Of a stretch of DNA of 64,000 nucleotides, positions 12,431 to 25,159 are shown piece by piece. The notes beneath the pieces are model-generated. The model saw nothing but the letters and a program-made list of their open reading frames with translations. It had not been told where the DNA came from and ran no database searches. A program made the position numbers and the translations under genes. Where the stretch lies: NCBI GenBank assembly GCA_031841125.1, contig CM063114.1:33935574-33999573 (forward strand), given 5' to 3'. This DNA comes from Acanthococcus lagerstroemiae (Eukaryota > Arthropoda > Insecta > Hemiptera > Eriococcidae). The stretch's first letter is position 1; every line of letters starts with the position of its first letter.

Positions 12431-14071
12431 TTGAAGCATTTTGAATTTCAGTTTTTCTCCGTGAGGTCGATTGCTCCATTGCCCTTTCTTGTGTATCCTC
12501 GTCTGATGATAACCATTTGTTTCGATGTTCGTCGTAACATTTTGAAAACCTTTGAAAGTATCCAAACCTTCCACCCCCCCTCCCCCGCGAGAACCCATCG
12601 AAGTGTAGATGATGAACTTAGCGTAGCCCTTTTTCCAGTTCTTCCTTTCTTTGTAAGTCGTATCAACATGATGTAGCTACGAATATCGTTAAATATTTGA
12701 TTTCTGATGGAAGTGTCTTCCGCGAACTTGATTTTTGAACACGAAGTAGGATGGAGGCATTCGACGGGATTCGAGGCAAGGCAGACCAATATCCTAATTT
12801 GATGAGTTTAGTTTTTTAACGAATGAAACAATGTTATCAAAAGGCGACCCGAAGGTACCGCAATTTTGGGATTCTAACGGGAAGCCTTCCCGCGCATTTT
12901 TGGAAAGCTTGTGTCAAGTAATTTTCAAATTTATGAAATGAATCCGAATTGATTTCGTTTTCGGTGGTTCGGGAAACAACTCTCGATGGGTTAAAGTGAC
13001 CTAATATGAAGTATCGGATAACTCATCAAAATACGAGCTTTTTTTTAGTCGCTGGGTCCGATCATTGTCGTACATTTTCGATCCAGCAAGATCATATCTG
13101 ACTGTGTGCAACCTATCCCTGCGACACTGACATTTTTCTAACCCTATGTGATGTAAAAGGAGCGCATCATCTTGGACAGTCTCTTCACCTGGAAATACTG
13201 AATGACGATCGAAGACCAGAGATCTGACAGTCAAGTGCTCTCCAGCTTTCCACTTCTAGTATGCCTGTTTCTATTTGTCCGTTTCGAGGTTCTCTTGAGG
13301 GGCACGGCAAACTTTAAAAACTGAGGGGGGTTTGCGAAGTCCGTCAGTATCATTTTTTAAAAAGGTCAGTAGAAATAACAACAGAACCTATAAATACAAC
13401 ATTTGTAGCGGGCGCCAACATAACAGTTTTTTACTTCGTCCGTGGTCATGAGTTTTAGATAGAACAAATTGAGCTCTGAATGTCGAGTGTTCTGTCGTAA
13501 ATACCGTATTTTTTATCAAAGACACTAGCATCATTACCTGTGAGAGTATAAAACGAACCGTGATTTATAAACAAATAATCACGAACCATAACAGAAGGAT
13601 TGCACATCTTACATGTGTCGATGGTGCGACATTTATGTTGCTTTTTCCGGGATCTCGATTAAGTGAAAAAAATTGCAGCAAAGAATGCGTTTGTAAACAA
13701 ATGGTTTCGTAGACTTTCATTTCTTTCGTTGGCACGGTCACCAGAGTGCATGGAGAATTTAGAAGGGGGATACAGGAAGAGAATTAAGGGGGTCACTCTG
13801 CGTAAGACCACCGTGTGACTGTGTGTACATAGCAACTATTACACCTCGATATTTCTCACTGTTTCATATACACACGCCTTCTTTCCTCCATTGAATTGTT
13901 TCGTTTTATGGGCACGGCGACGCTCGTAATGCAATCGCAAATAAATGTATTATTTTGGGTGTTACAGGGGCATCGCCCCCGCCTGCTCACCCTTGCTGAC
14001 GCTGGCTTCTCTCGTGTTGGCTTTCTTTCCGGCGCTTCGTAATTCGCTTGTATTGCGGAGACTTGATACAC
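12431..14071. other. No gene recognised
   Basis: Mixed-composition sequence. A minus-strand frame of 113 codons (12448-12789) and one of 77 codons (13001-13234) show no recognisable domain, and no convincing splice context was found around them. Confidence 0.45.
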
Positions 14072-14275
14072 TTTGGTTGTCTGTTTGTCTGCCTGATTGG
14101 CTAGCTGACTGACTTGACGGACTGTCCTGACTTGTCTACCTGAATGGCTTACCTGACTGACTTCCTGATCTCATTGACAGACCCGATTGATTTACCCGAG
14201 CTGACTAACTTGATTACTGACTCATCTCTGTCTGTTTGCCTGTCTATCTATCTATTTATCTATTTTATTCGAACC
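14072..14275 (+). repeat. Degenerate CTGACTGAC / TCTG / CTAT simple repeat
   Basis: Tetranucleotide-based low-complexity run: TGTCTGTTTGTCTGCC, then GACTGACTT words, ending in TCTATCTATCTATTTATC. Similar short sequence occurs near 16310-16370 and 37500-37520. Confidence 0.65.
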
Positions 14276-14910
14276 ACTTGAGAATTGGGAGAGAAACTCA
14301 ATGCGAAACGGAAGGATGGAAAAATGAGAAAAAAAACGGCGCTAAGGCAATCAAAAAAATTCAAAAGCAAATTGACCTCGCTCGTGTTAGCTGAAATTTA
14401 AGACTATGCTGTAGGCGAATAGTCACAGCCCGTGTGGTATTCACCCTCATTCATTTTTTATTTATTGTTAGGGTTGTTGCGAAGCAAGTACTCTGTTGCA
14501 TTCACGTTTTATTATATTATTTTGAAGACGTTGCCAATCAACGAATTAGGATTTCGTTTATATGTATCACGATTTGGTAGTTCAGTACGTTGAAAGAATA
14601 TGCTAAGCGATAGCGTGTTGACATTCTGTTAGCACCGCGTGCCAGGATACGATATATATAATTCAAAGATTGGAAGGCAATCTTGTTGCTCCTTGCTAAA
14701 TAACTTTGATTTTCATATTGCTGGATTCCTTGTTTTGTAATTTAGTGTATTTATGATAGGCTGTGCGGGGCAACATTAGAATGAAATAACGTAATGTGCT
14801 AAGCGACATTAGCTCCTTAATAACTTGACATATTATCTTGCCTGCCTTTTCATGTCAACATTGATGTATTTCAACTATGAAAGTGCAAGTTAACATAAGT
14901 TTCCAAACAG
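14276..14910. other. No gene recognised
   Basis: AT-rich spacer between the simple repeat and the retroelement remnant. No feature was identified. Confidence 0.45.
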
Positions 14911-15899
14911 AAAGCTTAAAGAACGACAAGTTATTTTAAACTTATATAAAGGACAGAAAGCGATATTAAGAATAGAAGGAGAGAAAGGGGAGGCTAATAT
15001 AGAAGAAGGTGTAAGGCAGGGATGCTCCTTATCTTCGGTATTATTTAATCTGTACATAGAGTGGGCCATAAAAGAAATACAAGAAAAATTTGAAGCAGAT
15101 GTCACTGTACATGGAGAGCGAGTAAAGATGCTCAGGTTTGCTGATATTGTCTTATTAGCTGAAAAGAGTCTAATTTGGAAAACATTTTGAATGGAATGGA
15201 GGGGATTTTGAGTATAGAATATCGTATGAGAATACTCGTAATCTCGTAAATAAAACTAAAACTAAGGTAGTGGTATGCAATCGATGTGAACACGATAGCT
15301 TAAATATAAATATTGGACGGGAAAAGATTGAGGAGGTGAGCGGATTTTGCTATTTAGGGAGTAAACTAACAAAATACGGAAGGAGTAGAAGGGATATTTG
15401 TAGTAGAATAGTACAAGCCAAATTAGCATTTTATCGAAAAAGTAATCTTTTCAAATCAAAAATAAATATGGAAATCAAAAAATTATTCTTGAAAACTTGT
15501 GTTTGGAGTGTAGTCTTGTATGGATGTGAAACCTGGACCATAGGAAAACCAGAAAAGAGAAGGATCGAAGCTTCTGAGATGTGGTGCTATAGGCGGATAC
15601 TTAGCATCAAATGGACGGATAAGGTAAGAAATGAGAAAGTACTTAACAGAGTAGGAGGTAAAATGGATATTTGGAATTGTCTGAAAAGGAGAGATAAACT
15701 AATAGGGCATAGTTTGAGGCACCCAGGAATAAAATCGCTGCTGTTAGAAGGAAGAGTGGAAGGAAAGAATTGAGTAGGTTGGCAAAGATTCCAGTATGTT
15801 CAGCAGATAATCAAGAATGTCAAATGTAAGTGTTATTACGAAATGAAAGAACTTGCACAAGATAGGGAGAAGTGGAGAACTGCATCAAACCGGTCGTAA
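14911..15899 (+). pseudogene. Non-LTR retrotransposon ORF2, C-terminal two thirds, broken
   Basis: The best-preserved retroelement in the window. An open stretch from 14911 to about 15188 reads through LNLYKGQKAILRIEG, the GVRQGCSLSSVLFNLYIE motif, and VKMLRFADIVLLAE. The palm motif should be FADD; here one codon is gone, giving FAD followed by IVLL. After a frame change near 15185 the connection region reads NKTKTKVVVCNR and continues in the frame 15270-15773 with GFCYLGSKLT, YGCETWT, EASEMWCYRRIL and DKLIGHSLRHPG, typical of the C-terminal part of these ORF2 proteins. A further shift near 15773 leads to YVQQIIKNVKC and REKWRTASNRS, with the natural stop at 15897-15899. An ATC-rich tail follows. 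The endonuclease half is missing, as expected for 5' truncation. The clade is not determined. Confidence 0.92.
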
Positions 15900-16577
15900 G
15901 ACAACCTTATAATCATCATCAGCTTTCTCATCTCTTTGTTGTGCAAGAACCTATTTGCAATGAACGGGTAGCCCATAGCTTCTTGATTTTTTTTTCCAAT
16001 GATTTTCACAGGAGCCACTGTAGGCATCCGAGTAAGGGTGGTCATATGAAAGCGGATCTTCGCAAATGTGGGGAAGGATAGGAAAGGGGAAAAAGGGTGA
16101 AAAAATTCAGTGGAAGTTGTCCACCACCTTGTTAGAGGAGTTATGCTAAATCCAAAATTTGTATGAAGCGACCTGTACAGTGTATTATACAGCTACTTTT
16201 AGATTATTAGTTTTATGCCCCCCCCCCCACGTGAGGCACCTGGGCGGTTCACTTGTATGGTTTTTGTGAAGGAATAATTATATCTAGTTTTAAATTATTA
16301 TTATTGTCTCTCTGTCTATCTACCTGTTTATCCATCGATTTGTCTACCTGCTTGCGTGTTGCTTACTTGGCTGCTAGTCGAGTTTATCTTGGATCCTGAT
16401 CTCTGGTCCAGGACATCATTCAACTACTAAAAGTCAGAAGCCAAATATCAACGCATATCGTAACCTCAGTGGTCAAAATCTTAATTGCAATTCCATAGTC
16501 TACATAAGACTATCAACTTTTTATTGTCGTGTTTTACCCAAAAGTAGTCGAGTTGGTCTAATTTCTTACGTTTTTTC
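15900..16577. other. Retroelement 3' flank and spacer
   Basis: ATAATCATCATCAGC right after the ORF2 stop may be the 3' tail of the element. A poly-C run (about 16218-16230) and TCTA/CTGT simple sequence (about 16308-16370) follow. No gene. Confidence 0.45.
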
Positions 16578-16984
16578 CAGGGTAAGGTTGACTCGAATCA
16601 ACATTGGATCAGTTCGTGATTCGGATTAAAAGTTTTTTGATTCAACACGTGATTCGAATTATTTTGCTCTCGACAATTCGTACTTCGAGTCAATTTTCTT
16701 TGATGCGGATCCGAAACTTTCGGATCATTTTTGAATTTTGATAGTATTACGGCAAGTTTGAGAACAGGTTTTAAAACATTACACTTTGGATTTCTTTTCA
16801 TAGATGAATTGGTGAATCGTGAATGCTATTTTGTCATTGAAACTTATTGAAAAATATCTTTAAAAACTAAAAATGATTCGAAGAAATTGATTCGAATCAT
16901 TTTTCTGGGCTGATCGATGATCAAAATCAATTTCACCCAACGGCCCGTGATCCGAATCATTTTTCAGTGATTTGCCCAACCCTG
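16578..16984. mobile_element. hAT-type MITE rich in GATTCG words
   Basis: Left end CAGGGTAAGGTTGACTCG and right end ATTTGCCCAACCCTG; the right end complements to CAGGGTTGGGCAAAT. The flanking octamers GTTTTTTC (16570-16577) and GATTTTAC (16985-16992) agree at 6 of 8 positions, as expected for a decayed hAT target-site duplication. The interior has many GATTCGAATCA-like inverted words and no open frame. A related, less complete copy lies at about 27283-27590. Confidence 0.65.
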
Positions 16985-17632
16985 GATTTTACCGTCCACA
17001 TTGCTGCACTTTTTAATCGCAGGAGTTGAGTGTAGGCACCTGGTTCCCAGCGAATGCATTCAAGCAGTCGACTGGAATGTTGAAAATTCACTCTCACGAA
17101 CATCTCCATTTTAGAAAAATGTTACTCTTCTGAAACGCGAGTGTTTAATACCTACGTTATTTTGGGACATTTCTTCGAAAAACCGGCAAGCAGCAACCGG
17201 TTACGAATATTTTACGTGAGAGTAATTTTTCCATGTTCAACAGTTGTACTTATACTGGACGCCTCCAGCCTCCCAATTTCGATATTTTGGCTTGTTGTAT
17301 AAATAATATTATTAAAACGATCTTGTTCGCCAAAAAAATTTCTACCAGGTGTTCAAAATCTTCAGTAGCTACCTGCAGAAGTTTTAGAATACGCGGCTAT
17401 AAATTTATCAACTCGAAACATTTTTTGTCAGTCTCATTGCCCCAAAACCTTACAACTGACACGAATTTAAAAACTGATCGAATACTTCTACCTCTGTAGA
17501 CTTTTAATATTTCGAATCCATTCTTTCATTATTAAATTTGAAAAAAACATTCCTAGTTTTGGTTATAGAATTCGCTCTATTGATTTCACTGTCCTGTACG
17601 TCCAATTAATTTAGATTTCCATGTTCCTCCCC

Positions 17633-17823
17633 CAGGCGCGTAACCAGGGGGGGCAGACCCCCTATTGAATCTTGGCCCCCCTGTTTCCCCCCCGCTGAAT
17701 TTGAAAATTTTGTAAAATTTATAGTATTAGATAAAATAAAGCGAAAGTTTTTAAAACTGGGCCCCCTTCAAAAATTCGTGGCCCTTTCTGGCCCCCCGTT
17801 AAAAAATCCTAGTTACGCCGCTG
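17633..17823. mobile_element. hAT-type MITE with perfect 8-bp target-site duplication
   Basis: A 191-bp element starting CAGGCGCGTAACCAGGGGG and ending CCTAGTTACGCCGCTG, whose complement is CAGCGGCGTAACTAGG. It is flanked on both sides by TCCTCCCC (17625-17632 and 17824-17831). Terminal inverted repeats starting CAG with an 8-bp duplication are the standard signature of the hAT superfamily. No coding sequence, so its transposase was supplied elsewhere. Confidence 0.93.
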
Positions 17824-18639
17824 TCCTCCCCCGACGTCGCGTTTGCCTTCCAGTCGAGTAAATACCAGCTAATGACTCAGTATTGAGCTCGAAACGGGAG
17901 TGCCTTCCGTCCTATCGTTGCGTTTTTCTAATACTGGCCCAGTAAGACACGATTGCTCTTGTAAATAATTGCTGGTAAAGAATCCACGTAAAATACGAGT
18001 ACCGATCCCTATTAATTAATACTGTATTTACGCAATGTGCATGTCGAGTATGTCGAAAATAATTGAACGATTTATGATCTTGTACACTCCCGTTAATCCA
18101 CCATCATCTTAATTCGTGTTCAACCCGAATCTGCGTTGTATAACTGCTAATATAAGCTATTTGTGTTTTTTCATGCAAGACAGTTCATCGAGTCTGCAGA
18201 TCTGCCAACAGGAAAGAGAGCGCTCAAAAAGTTACCTTAATTTGGTACGTGGTCTTGACTTTGAAAATAAATGGTTGTTCAGCAGCAGCGAATTAATTTG
18301 CTGCAATCTTGTTTCTTGGCCTGCGTTAATTAGCAGCTTAGAACCGCCTCCTAAGAAGCAGAGGAGGGGAAAATAATGGAAATGGTGAATGAAGTTGCGC
18401 GACTAATCACCCTGATTCAAATGCTGAACCTGGGTGCTCACCGGTACCCTAAATCCCTTAGCTCTTCAAATGTACCCCATTTCGGTGAATGGTCTCTCAG
18501 TCTACCAAGAAACTTAGAACTTCGTCTCGTTATTTAGAAAATGAATTCACTAATAATTGATTTTGCTATAAGTGCTGTAAGCTTATTTGTAAGTTAACCC
18601 CGCCATCTTGAATTAAAAAAAAAATTGATAATCGTTGAA

Positions 18640-19140
18640 TCACTGTAGGTTGTGCTAAAATGATAACGTATTCAATTTTCTACTTCCTCGCTCCCTTCCT
18701 CAGATACCGTTATCGGTTCTGAAAATTGTAGCCGCGTCATTCTAAATTTTCGAAACAAAATTTTGGGGTGAGTTACTCCAATTTGTTCTGGGATGTTAAG
18801 ATTGTACCGTGTTAAATTTTCCCCACTCTCACCCCTCCAAGATACCGATATCCTTATTAAGAATCCCGGTGGCGTTATTTTAGATTCGTGGAAACGTATG
18901 ATTCTGTTTCGCCCCTATCCCCACCCTTTCCTGAAATACCATCCAACCCCTTTAAAAAGATTCCTCACTTCGGTTTTTTGACAAAAATTTGTTTTTACTG
19001 AGTTCAGTTGTGCTAAGCTGACGCTATACTCATTTTCCCTCCATCTCAACACCTCACTAGAAATAAATACCTCTTACTAACAATTCTGATCCCGCAATTT
19101 TAGATTCGCGAAACAAGTTTGTTTTTTGTTGAGATATCCG
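18640..19140 (+). repeat. Three-copy diverged tandem repeat
   Basis: Three units start near 18650, 18805 and 19005. Each has a segment like TTTTAGATTCGTGGAAAC, TTTTAGATTCGCGAAACA or TCTAAATTTTCGAAACA. A polypyrimidine block (CCTCC, CACC) and an AGATACCG-like word also recur. Periods are about 155 and 200 bp. No coding sense. Confidence 0.55.
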
Positions 19141-19330
19141 TCAAGTTGTGCTAGGAATAATGTTGAAAATGTTATTATAACGGAACAACCCACAAAACTG
19201 TCCCGTTATAACCTAGCATTATAACATTTACAAAGATCGAAAGTTATAACGTAACATGATGAAATTTTAAACATGTTACAACATTATTTCGTTCTGTTAC
19301 GTTTTTCGAATTTTGTAAAGGAAACCTAAA
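19141..19330. repeat. GTTATAAC-rich palindromic patch
   Basis: The words GTTATAAC, CATTATAAC and GTTATTATAACG, with their complements, repeat over about 150 bp, so the stretch can fold on itself. A transposon end is possible but no boundaries were defined. Confidence 0.3.
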
Positions 19331-19684
19331 GGCTTCAAAAAAAAAAAAAAAAGTAATTAGTTCCATATTTTTAGAGATTTTTCTGTAGACAATGATCCTA
19401 GAGCCTAAACTAACTTGAACTTTCTTCGAACTTCGATCAGTAATCCCAAGAAAGCGTCCAGGAAAAAGTATAGACTTATGTAGAAAACATAAAAAATAAC
19501 TCAATCTATGAGTACTGTTCGTATTTTGTTACATTTTACGTTTATGAAAGAAAGCTCGAGATTTAACTTATCTGGAGAAAGGGATGGAAAAAGTGAGGTA
19601 CACCTTCAGCCATCGAGTTTGCAGTTGGTTGTCAGAGACGATCTAGAGGTGTACCTGTGTAGGATAAAGTGTCACTTCCATGAA

Positions 19685-20028
19685 CAGGGTGTCTACTGGT
19701 CATGCAAGTCATACAAAATTCGTACAATTGCCACTAATGCTTACAAATTTGATAATTCCTTCCAAACAGTCGCAATATTATTCCTTAACAAAATTTATCC
19801 AAACTGAAATTTACTTGAAAATCTGTTCTTTGCAACATTCTTTGCAGTAATTTGCTGGCTATTGTTTGAGCATGAAGTTTCTTCAAAGTGTTTGTGTGCA
19901 ATTTGCACGTTTTTAAAAAAATTTTCTCGTGAAAATTCTGTTTAGCTGTATAAATGGTCCGAAAAAAGTAATGTAAAAATCATAAAAAGGTTATACTATT
20001 GGAAAGTTTGTATTTGGTAGGCACCCTG
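19685..20028. mobile_element. Probable hAT-type MITE, CAGGGTG(T/C)CTAC ends
   Basis: Left end CAGGGTGTCTACTGG and right end TTGGTAGGCACCCTG, which complements to CAGGGTGCCTACCAA. These match a common hAT terminus. The flanking octamers do not match each other, so the boundaries or element integrity are less certain than for the other hAT elements here. Confidence 0.55.
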
Positions 20029-21335
20029 ATATAATGAAATTGATATAAATAGGAAGCTGAACAGGAATTTAAGATTTAATTCGACAACAAACCTGTGTAT
20101 CGGCCTTTTCAACAAAATGTTTTCAAATTCCTTCAGCATAATTATACGATTAGTGATTACTCCAGGAGAAAATCAGTTTGAGAGTAAAAGCGTGCTGAGA
20201 CTTAGAGTCTATTTTTCCTTTATATCCTGCAGTCCTTGTTTGTCAAGAATTATTTAAGTAGAAAAGAATTCAGGTAGGGAGTAGTGCTGCACAAGACAAA
20301 AGATGCAAGTCAAATAATCGACGTTGAGCAGCGTTAGTACAATCGACCCCTTAAACGTCACCCGCTTTTCAAATTCTTTGCTCGCCACTTCTAGAAAGCA
20401 CGCAACTTATATTTTGCATCCTATGGAAACATCTATATTAGCCCTCCGTCTTCGCTATCTACTTCAAAGTTCAAATCCTTCAAAATGTGATCAAACAATT
20501 GATTGAATTTCAAATTCTGTTGAACGTACTGGCGTTGGTACTCGATCCTCAATTCTTATTCGCATGCTAGGTCTCAATCTGCTTTCAGTAGATTAATAGT
20601 GATAGTGACTTAGTGAGTACTACAAACTGCAGAACGTTATTTATTGAACTACCGCGCATAAAGTACCTCTTTTTTTAAACCTGCTGTTTGCGGCTTGCAC
20701 ATAATTTTGTTTTTTCTAAAGTGGTGAATAAAGTATCGTATGAAACTTGAAAAAGAAATAGTGAAATACGACTCGTGTGTTACAGCCCTTGTTTTCAGCT
20801 GATGCTGCAAACTCACAATCGGCATTTATATTTCACAATTTTTCCCTCGTATTTACAACTTTTAACATGTGTTCTGTCATGTTATGTTAACACAATAAAA
20901 CGCATCAAACTTAGTTTCGTTCTAAAATGCAACCCTGAATACCAGTTACTAATAACTAGTGAATATATCGACGGTAACTAAATCCTGAACCGTAGTTTAC
21001 AACTGCAACGCCAACAAATTTCACCCCTTACCAAGCAACGCTATCCCCCGAAGTTGAAAGCTAGAGGCTGTGACAAATAGCCTCCGTGGCACATCGCTCC
21101 GGGTTTCCCCTGATTATTCCGCGTGTAGTATTTGCGACGCACATCTGTACCTTCAATCGAGCATCACACAAAACTACTAATCGAACTGTTGAACTGTATG
21201 CCTACCTCGCTTCTGTAGGCGTAAAAACCGTTAGATGTTACACATTCGCCTGTGTTGCGGTACTGCCTCGGGAATCAGCTCTATCAGGCATTGTTCCTCC
21301 GAAAATGTGTTTAATGGGTGACTTTTATTTTGCAG
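20029..21335. other. No gene recognised; upstream of the first exon seen
   Basis: Sequence 5' of the exon at 21336. Its last bases, TTTTATTTTGCAG at about 21323-21335, form a good polypyrimidine tract and splice acceptor. Either an intron precedes the exon or, less likely, the promoter lies here. No TATA-like promoter was convincingly identified. Confidence 0.4.
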
Positions 21336-21509
21336 ACGTGATGGACGGTACGTGCACGACACATTTGTTGCTGGAAACCATCATGGAAGAAACGTCCGAT
21401 GATTTACGAAGCGAAACATCGGAATCCGAGTACAATTCCGGACTGCTTACTGACTCCGTTTCCACCGTCATCCATGTTCCATCTTACGAGAAGAATCATC
21501 AGTACAAGA
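21336..21509 (+). CDS. Exon of a Ser/Asp-rich protein gene (probable start codon 21341)
   Basis: A 174-bp exon. It is bounded by TTTTATTTTGCAG before 21336 and a consensus donor GTGAGT at 21510. From the ATG at 21341 it reads MDGTCTTHLLLETIMEE, an acidic/Ser segment (TSDDLRSETSESEYNSG), then HVPSYEKNHQYK. The last base (A, 21509) joins GA at 27904-27905 to make an Arg codon, so phase and frame continue exactly into the exon at 27904. The frame is also open upstream of the ATG to the acceptor (one missing base, then AC GTG ATG), so an earlier exon could contribute residues. I chose 21341 because it is the first ATG after the acceptor. Protein family not recognised. Confidence 0.72.
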
Positions 21510-22249
21510 GTGAGTAATAGTACATTAAAAAATGAATAAATTATCTGTTCGCGGAGTGTACGACCGAGTCGTGCACTACTTCGCGAAGCAAGGAAGATCT
21601 GACTTCTCGGGTTAAATATTTCAAGCGTCGAGACTTTCGTGAAACAGAAAGCCGTAATTAGAAGAGCCATTTATCAGTTGCACGATTTTTGTAATTGCCC
21701 TGTAAAGCTGTCGAGTGAAGGGCGTTTATTAAGAGATAATGTGAGTAAATAATTCCGTGTTTGGAGTGAAAAAATCTGAAAAGCCAGCTCGAAAAGGTGT
21801 CTAGGTGTTCTCGGAAATAAAACTAGATTCGGTGGTCTTGAAAAGCGTGAAATAAAATTTTATTGAAAAAATTTATCATACTCTCTTGACGTTTTACTGC
21901 TCTACGTGACGTGCCGTGTTGGAAGGTTTCAATGTAATATTTGCGAGCTGATAATCCTAACACGTTATCAGTTATCAATAACTCCTAGTACATAATTTTT
22001 AGGAATATTTTCGGTTTTATTGGCTCTAACGGTGTCTTTGATGTTTTATAGTCATTCGAGACGTTTTAAAGGGGCCCAGTGACCCTGAACCCGAATTTAT
22101 TTCATATTATCGAGGGTATCATGCACATTTGACCTGAGTTACAAAAAATTCAATTTTTAGGAGAGCGTTATGAAAATTTTGCAGTTTTCAAGTCCCCTGT
22201 TTCACACAAAGGATCTTGTTCAGCGATGATGGGCCAGTGAAGGAAAGCT

Positions 22250-22760
22250 TCCTAAAAGATAGATTCAATTATCTTCAATACCATCCCCTCCCCCGCACGA
22301 AAATCAAATGGGTTTAAAGGAAAAGGAAAAAGACCCCAGAAATGAATTCAGCTACCCACGAAGCATTGTCATCAATATAATTAGTGTGAAAATTGATGTA
22401 ATCGCTGATTACTCCCCTGTGTAACCTCAAAATATGAGGAAAGGGGAAAGAGAAACCCAGAGATGGATTCAGAGACTCAGAAACCTTCTCTAACAACGCA
22501 AGGAACTTGGAAATATGAGAAATTTGAGTTATTGGAGAATGCATTCAGCGATTCAAGAATGCCTACCATCTGTGTGAAGAGAAATTGAGTAGCTGAAAAT
22601 GAGCCTCCCGTGAGGCTTGAAGGGTTGAGGGGAGGAAAGAAATAACCCTGAAATAACTTCAGCGACCCTTGAAAAGTGCTATTTTTAGACTCATATGGAG
22701 GAGCTCCCCCAAGCAACTAAAGCTCCAATTCCAAAAATCAGTGTTAATTCTCATAAGAAT
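22250..22760 (+). repeat. Diverged tandem repeat, AATGAATTCAGCGAYYCA-type unit
   Basis: About four units of 90-130 bp, each marked by a word such as AAATGAATTCAGCTACCC, GATGGATTCAGAGACTC, ATGCATTCAGCGATTC or AATAACTTCAGCGACCC. It is the same family as at 55840-56890, where most units run in the opposite direction. Confidence 0.55.
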
Positions 22761-23969
22761 TTCTCCCGCTTGTGACACAGGTGAACCGTTGCTCAGACTT
22801 AGAAATAGCTTTCCAACTCATGGAACTGATTGAGGGGGTAGCCCTACCAAAAACATGAAATTATTCTCCACCGAGAATACATAAGGATCACCCTCGTATG
22901 GAAGTGAGAAAATTGAATTGGAACTGTTGGCTTTGCTAGAAAACTTTCCGTTAGCATGTATAGCAGACGTAACACCGGCTGCACATTGGAGGGTGGCTCA
23001 TGAAATAAAAGTCGAAAATACGAACCGGTATTCCACACTTCACTATGTAACGATTAAGTTTTTGAAGTTTTTTTAATCTTCAGAAGGTACTACATACCGT
23101 CAAACATAAATGTCTAAATGCACCATTCTGCTATCCAAATTCATTTTACGACTATTCATTTTACCATGTCCTGAAAAAAAAATGTTTTCCTACAAATCCA
23201 TTTTCATGGGCCTCCAAAGACCATTTATGTATAAACAAGAAGTCCAAAAATGTTGAAACTGGTACGTGATATGTTTTAAACATATGTCTTTTTTTGGTGT
23301 GATATTTTAAATAAAATTTGATTGATGAAAAATCAAAAAAAAATCTGAACCTCAAATGCGTCACTCACCGTAACAGTAGTATAATTAATAATCAGTTGTA
23401 TGTCAAATCATATGGAGAATATGAGAAATGATTTATATTTTACACATGTAACCCTGCACGTTGTAAGTCTCTATTTACATTGGATTTTAAGAAATTCGTA
23501 GTTTATGTAAAGCCAGAAGAAAAATCTCTTGCCACAAACTTGGCAATCTTAAATGGGAACATAATATCGTAATAGAGGTTTCTAACTGCAATCAGATTTT
23601 CGATTAGTCCAGATTCGAACCTCAAATTCGAATTTCCCGTCTTCTAAGGGAGGCAGTTTAACTTGACAGATAAAATTGAAGAAGGTATCAGAATAAGACT
23701 TCATAAGTCACTAAGTTCGAAAATTCTATCGTATTGTTGATCTAATCCAATTCAGATCCCAAAATCTAAATTTGACCCCTATGAGCAGATTTCACGATGT
23801 TGAAAAAACTGGAAACGCTACCGATATATGTTTCAAGGGTCGCAGGAAAAAAAACGAGCCCCAAATTTCATATTTTATCACTTCAAATGGGTAAAATTTG
23901 TCCAGCTTAGAAATGAACGAAATATCGGAATATTTCCGAGATCGCAATATCATTCTTGAAATGGACAAA

Positions 23970-23991
23970 ATTATTATTATTATTATTATTT
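23970..23991 (+). repeat. (TTA)n microsatellite
   Basis: Seven uninterrupted TTA units within the intron. Confidence 0.9.
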
Positions 23992-25159
23992 TCTTTTGAA
24001 GTCACCGATTTCGAACATTTTACCATATTTTCCTACAAACCCCGATTTGAGCACGAAAATTGAAATTTTATTCTTAAAGATTTTGCTTGCAGAATCGATG
24101 TATTAGAAAATATGGTTTCTTGGGTCACTGATTCCAAAACAGTTTTTTCGCATTTTCAGCGCAGCTCAGATTTGAGCTCCCTAATTCGAAGTTTAGGTGC
24201 GAAATGGGCTAAAGCCAGTTGACTTCACGATTAAACAAATTAGATACTGAAATGAGATTTTTTATAATTTCGTTAAATTTTCGTTTCTTTGGGTCTCAAC
24301 ATTAAAAATGAGAGCCCACAATAAAGGCAGTATTATTTAATCTCTCGAAATAAAATTTTGAAATCGACGAACAAACATAAAAATAAAATTCGGTGGCCTT
24401 AGCTTTCGAAATAATAAAATTGTGAGGTTGAATGCGTAATAATTAGAAAATCACGTATAGAAGTCTTTTTTCCTATGAGATTGCGTTAGACAAACCTTCT
24501 TGCACGTATTTCAAATGGGTTGTTTTTCTGGTGACTGCAGGAAGTTCATTTGTCCAACGATTCCGGTGTTCCGGATACGCTTAATCCTGAATGCTCCTGA
24601 TCACCTATTTGAAATTACATCCGCATTGTATTTGTGGAGATTTTGTTGAACCCGTTCTCAGGTGTGTCAGTTTTCAATCCAATACATCTTAGGGACTAAA
24701 CGAGACTTATTCTGAAACCTTCAAACTTGAAAACTATTTTCATATTGTTCCTTTCTATTCTTGATAATGAACCCTCCTTGCCGATGCTCCAATTTTTAAA
24801 GTTCACGCCTTGAACATTAGGATGGCCCAAAAATAAGTTTTTTCACCTCGAAAATCTACGTTCCTGAGAACTTAATCTATTCTAGTGAAAGTAAAAACGC
24901 TTCAGCTAAAATTTTTTTGAAATTGATTACGGGTGGCTTACCTGGGGTGAAGTTTGATATGGTTTTTCCTTTAAGAAAAATTCCACTTTTGCTTTGAAAA
25001 ATCAATGGAGTTAGATCAAAAATATTGATTTGAATCAAAAAAATTGTTCTCATTAGTACACTATTTGAGTACACACCTGCACTCTTATGAAGAAAAACTG
25101 TTAAGGTTCAATGTCCCGACTTGAATTTTGGCAAAGAATAAATTTTCATCGTTATAGTT

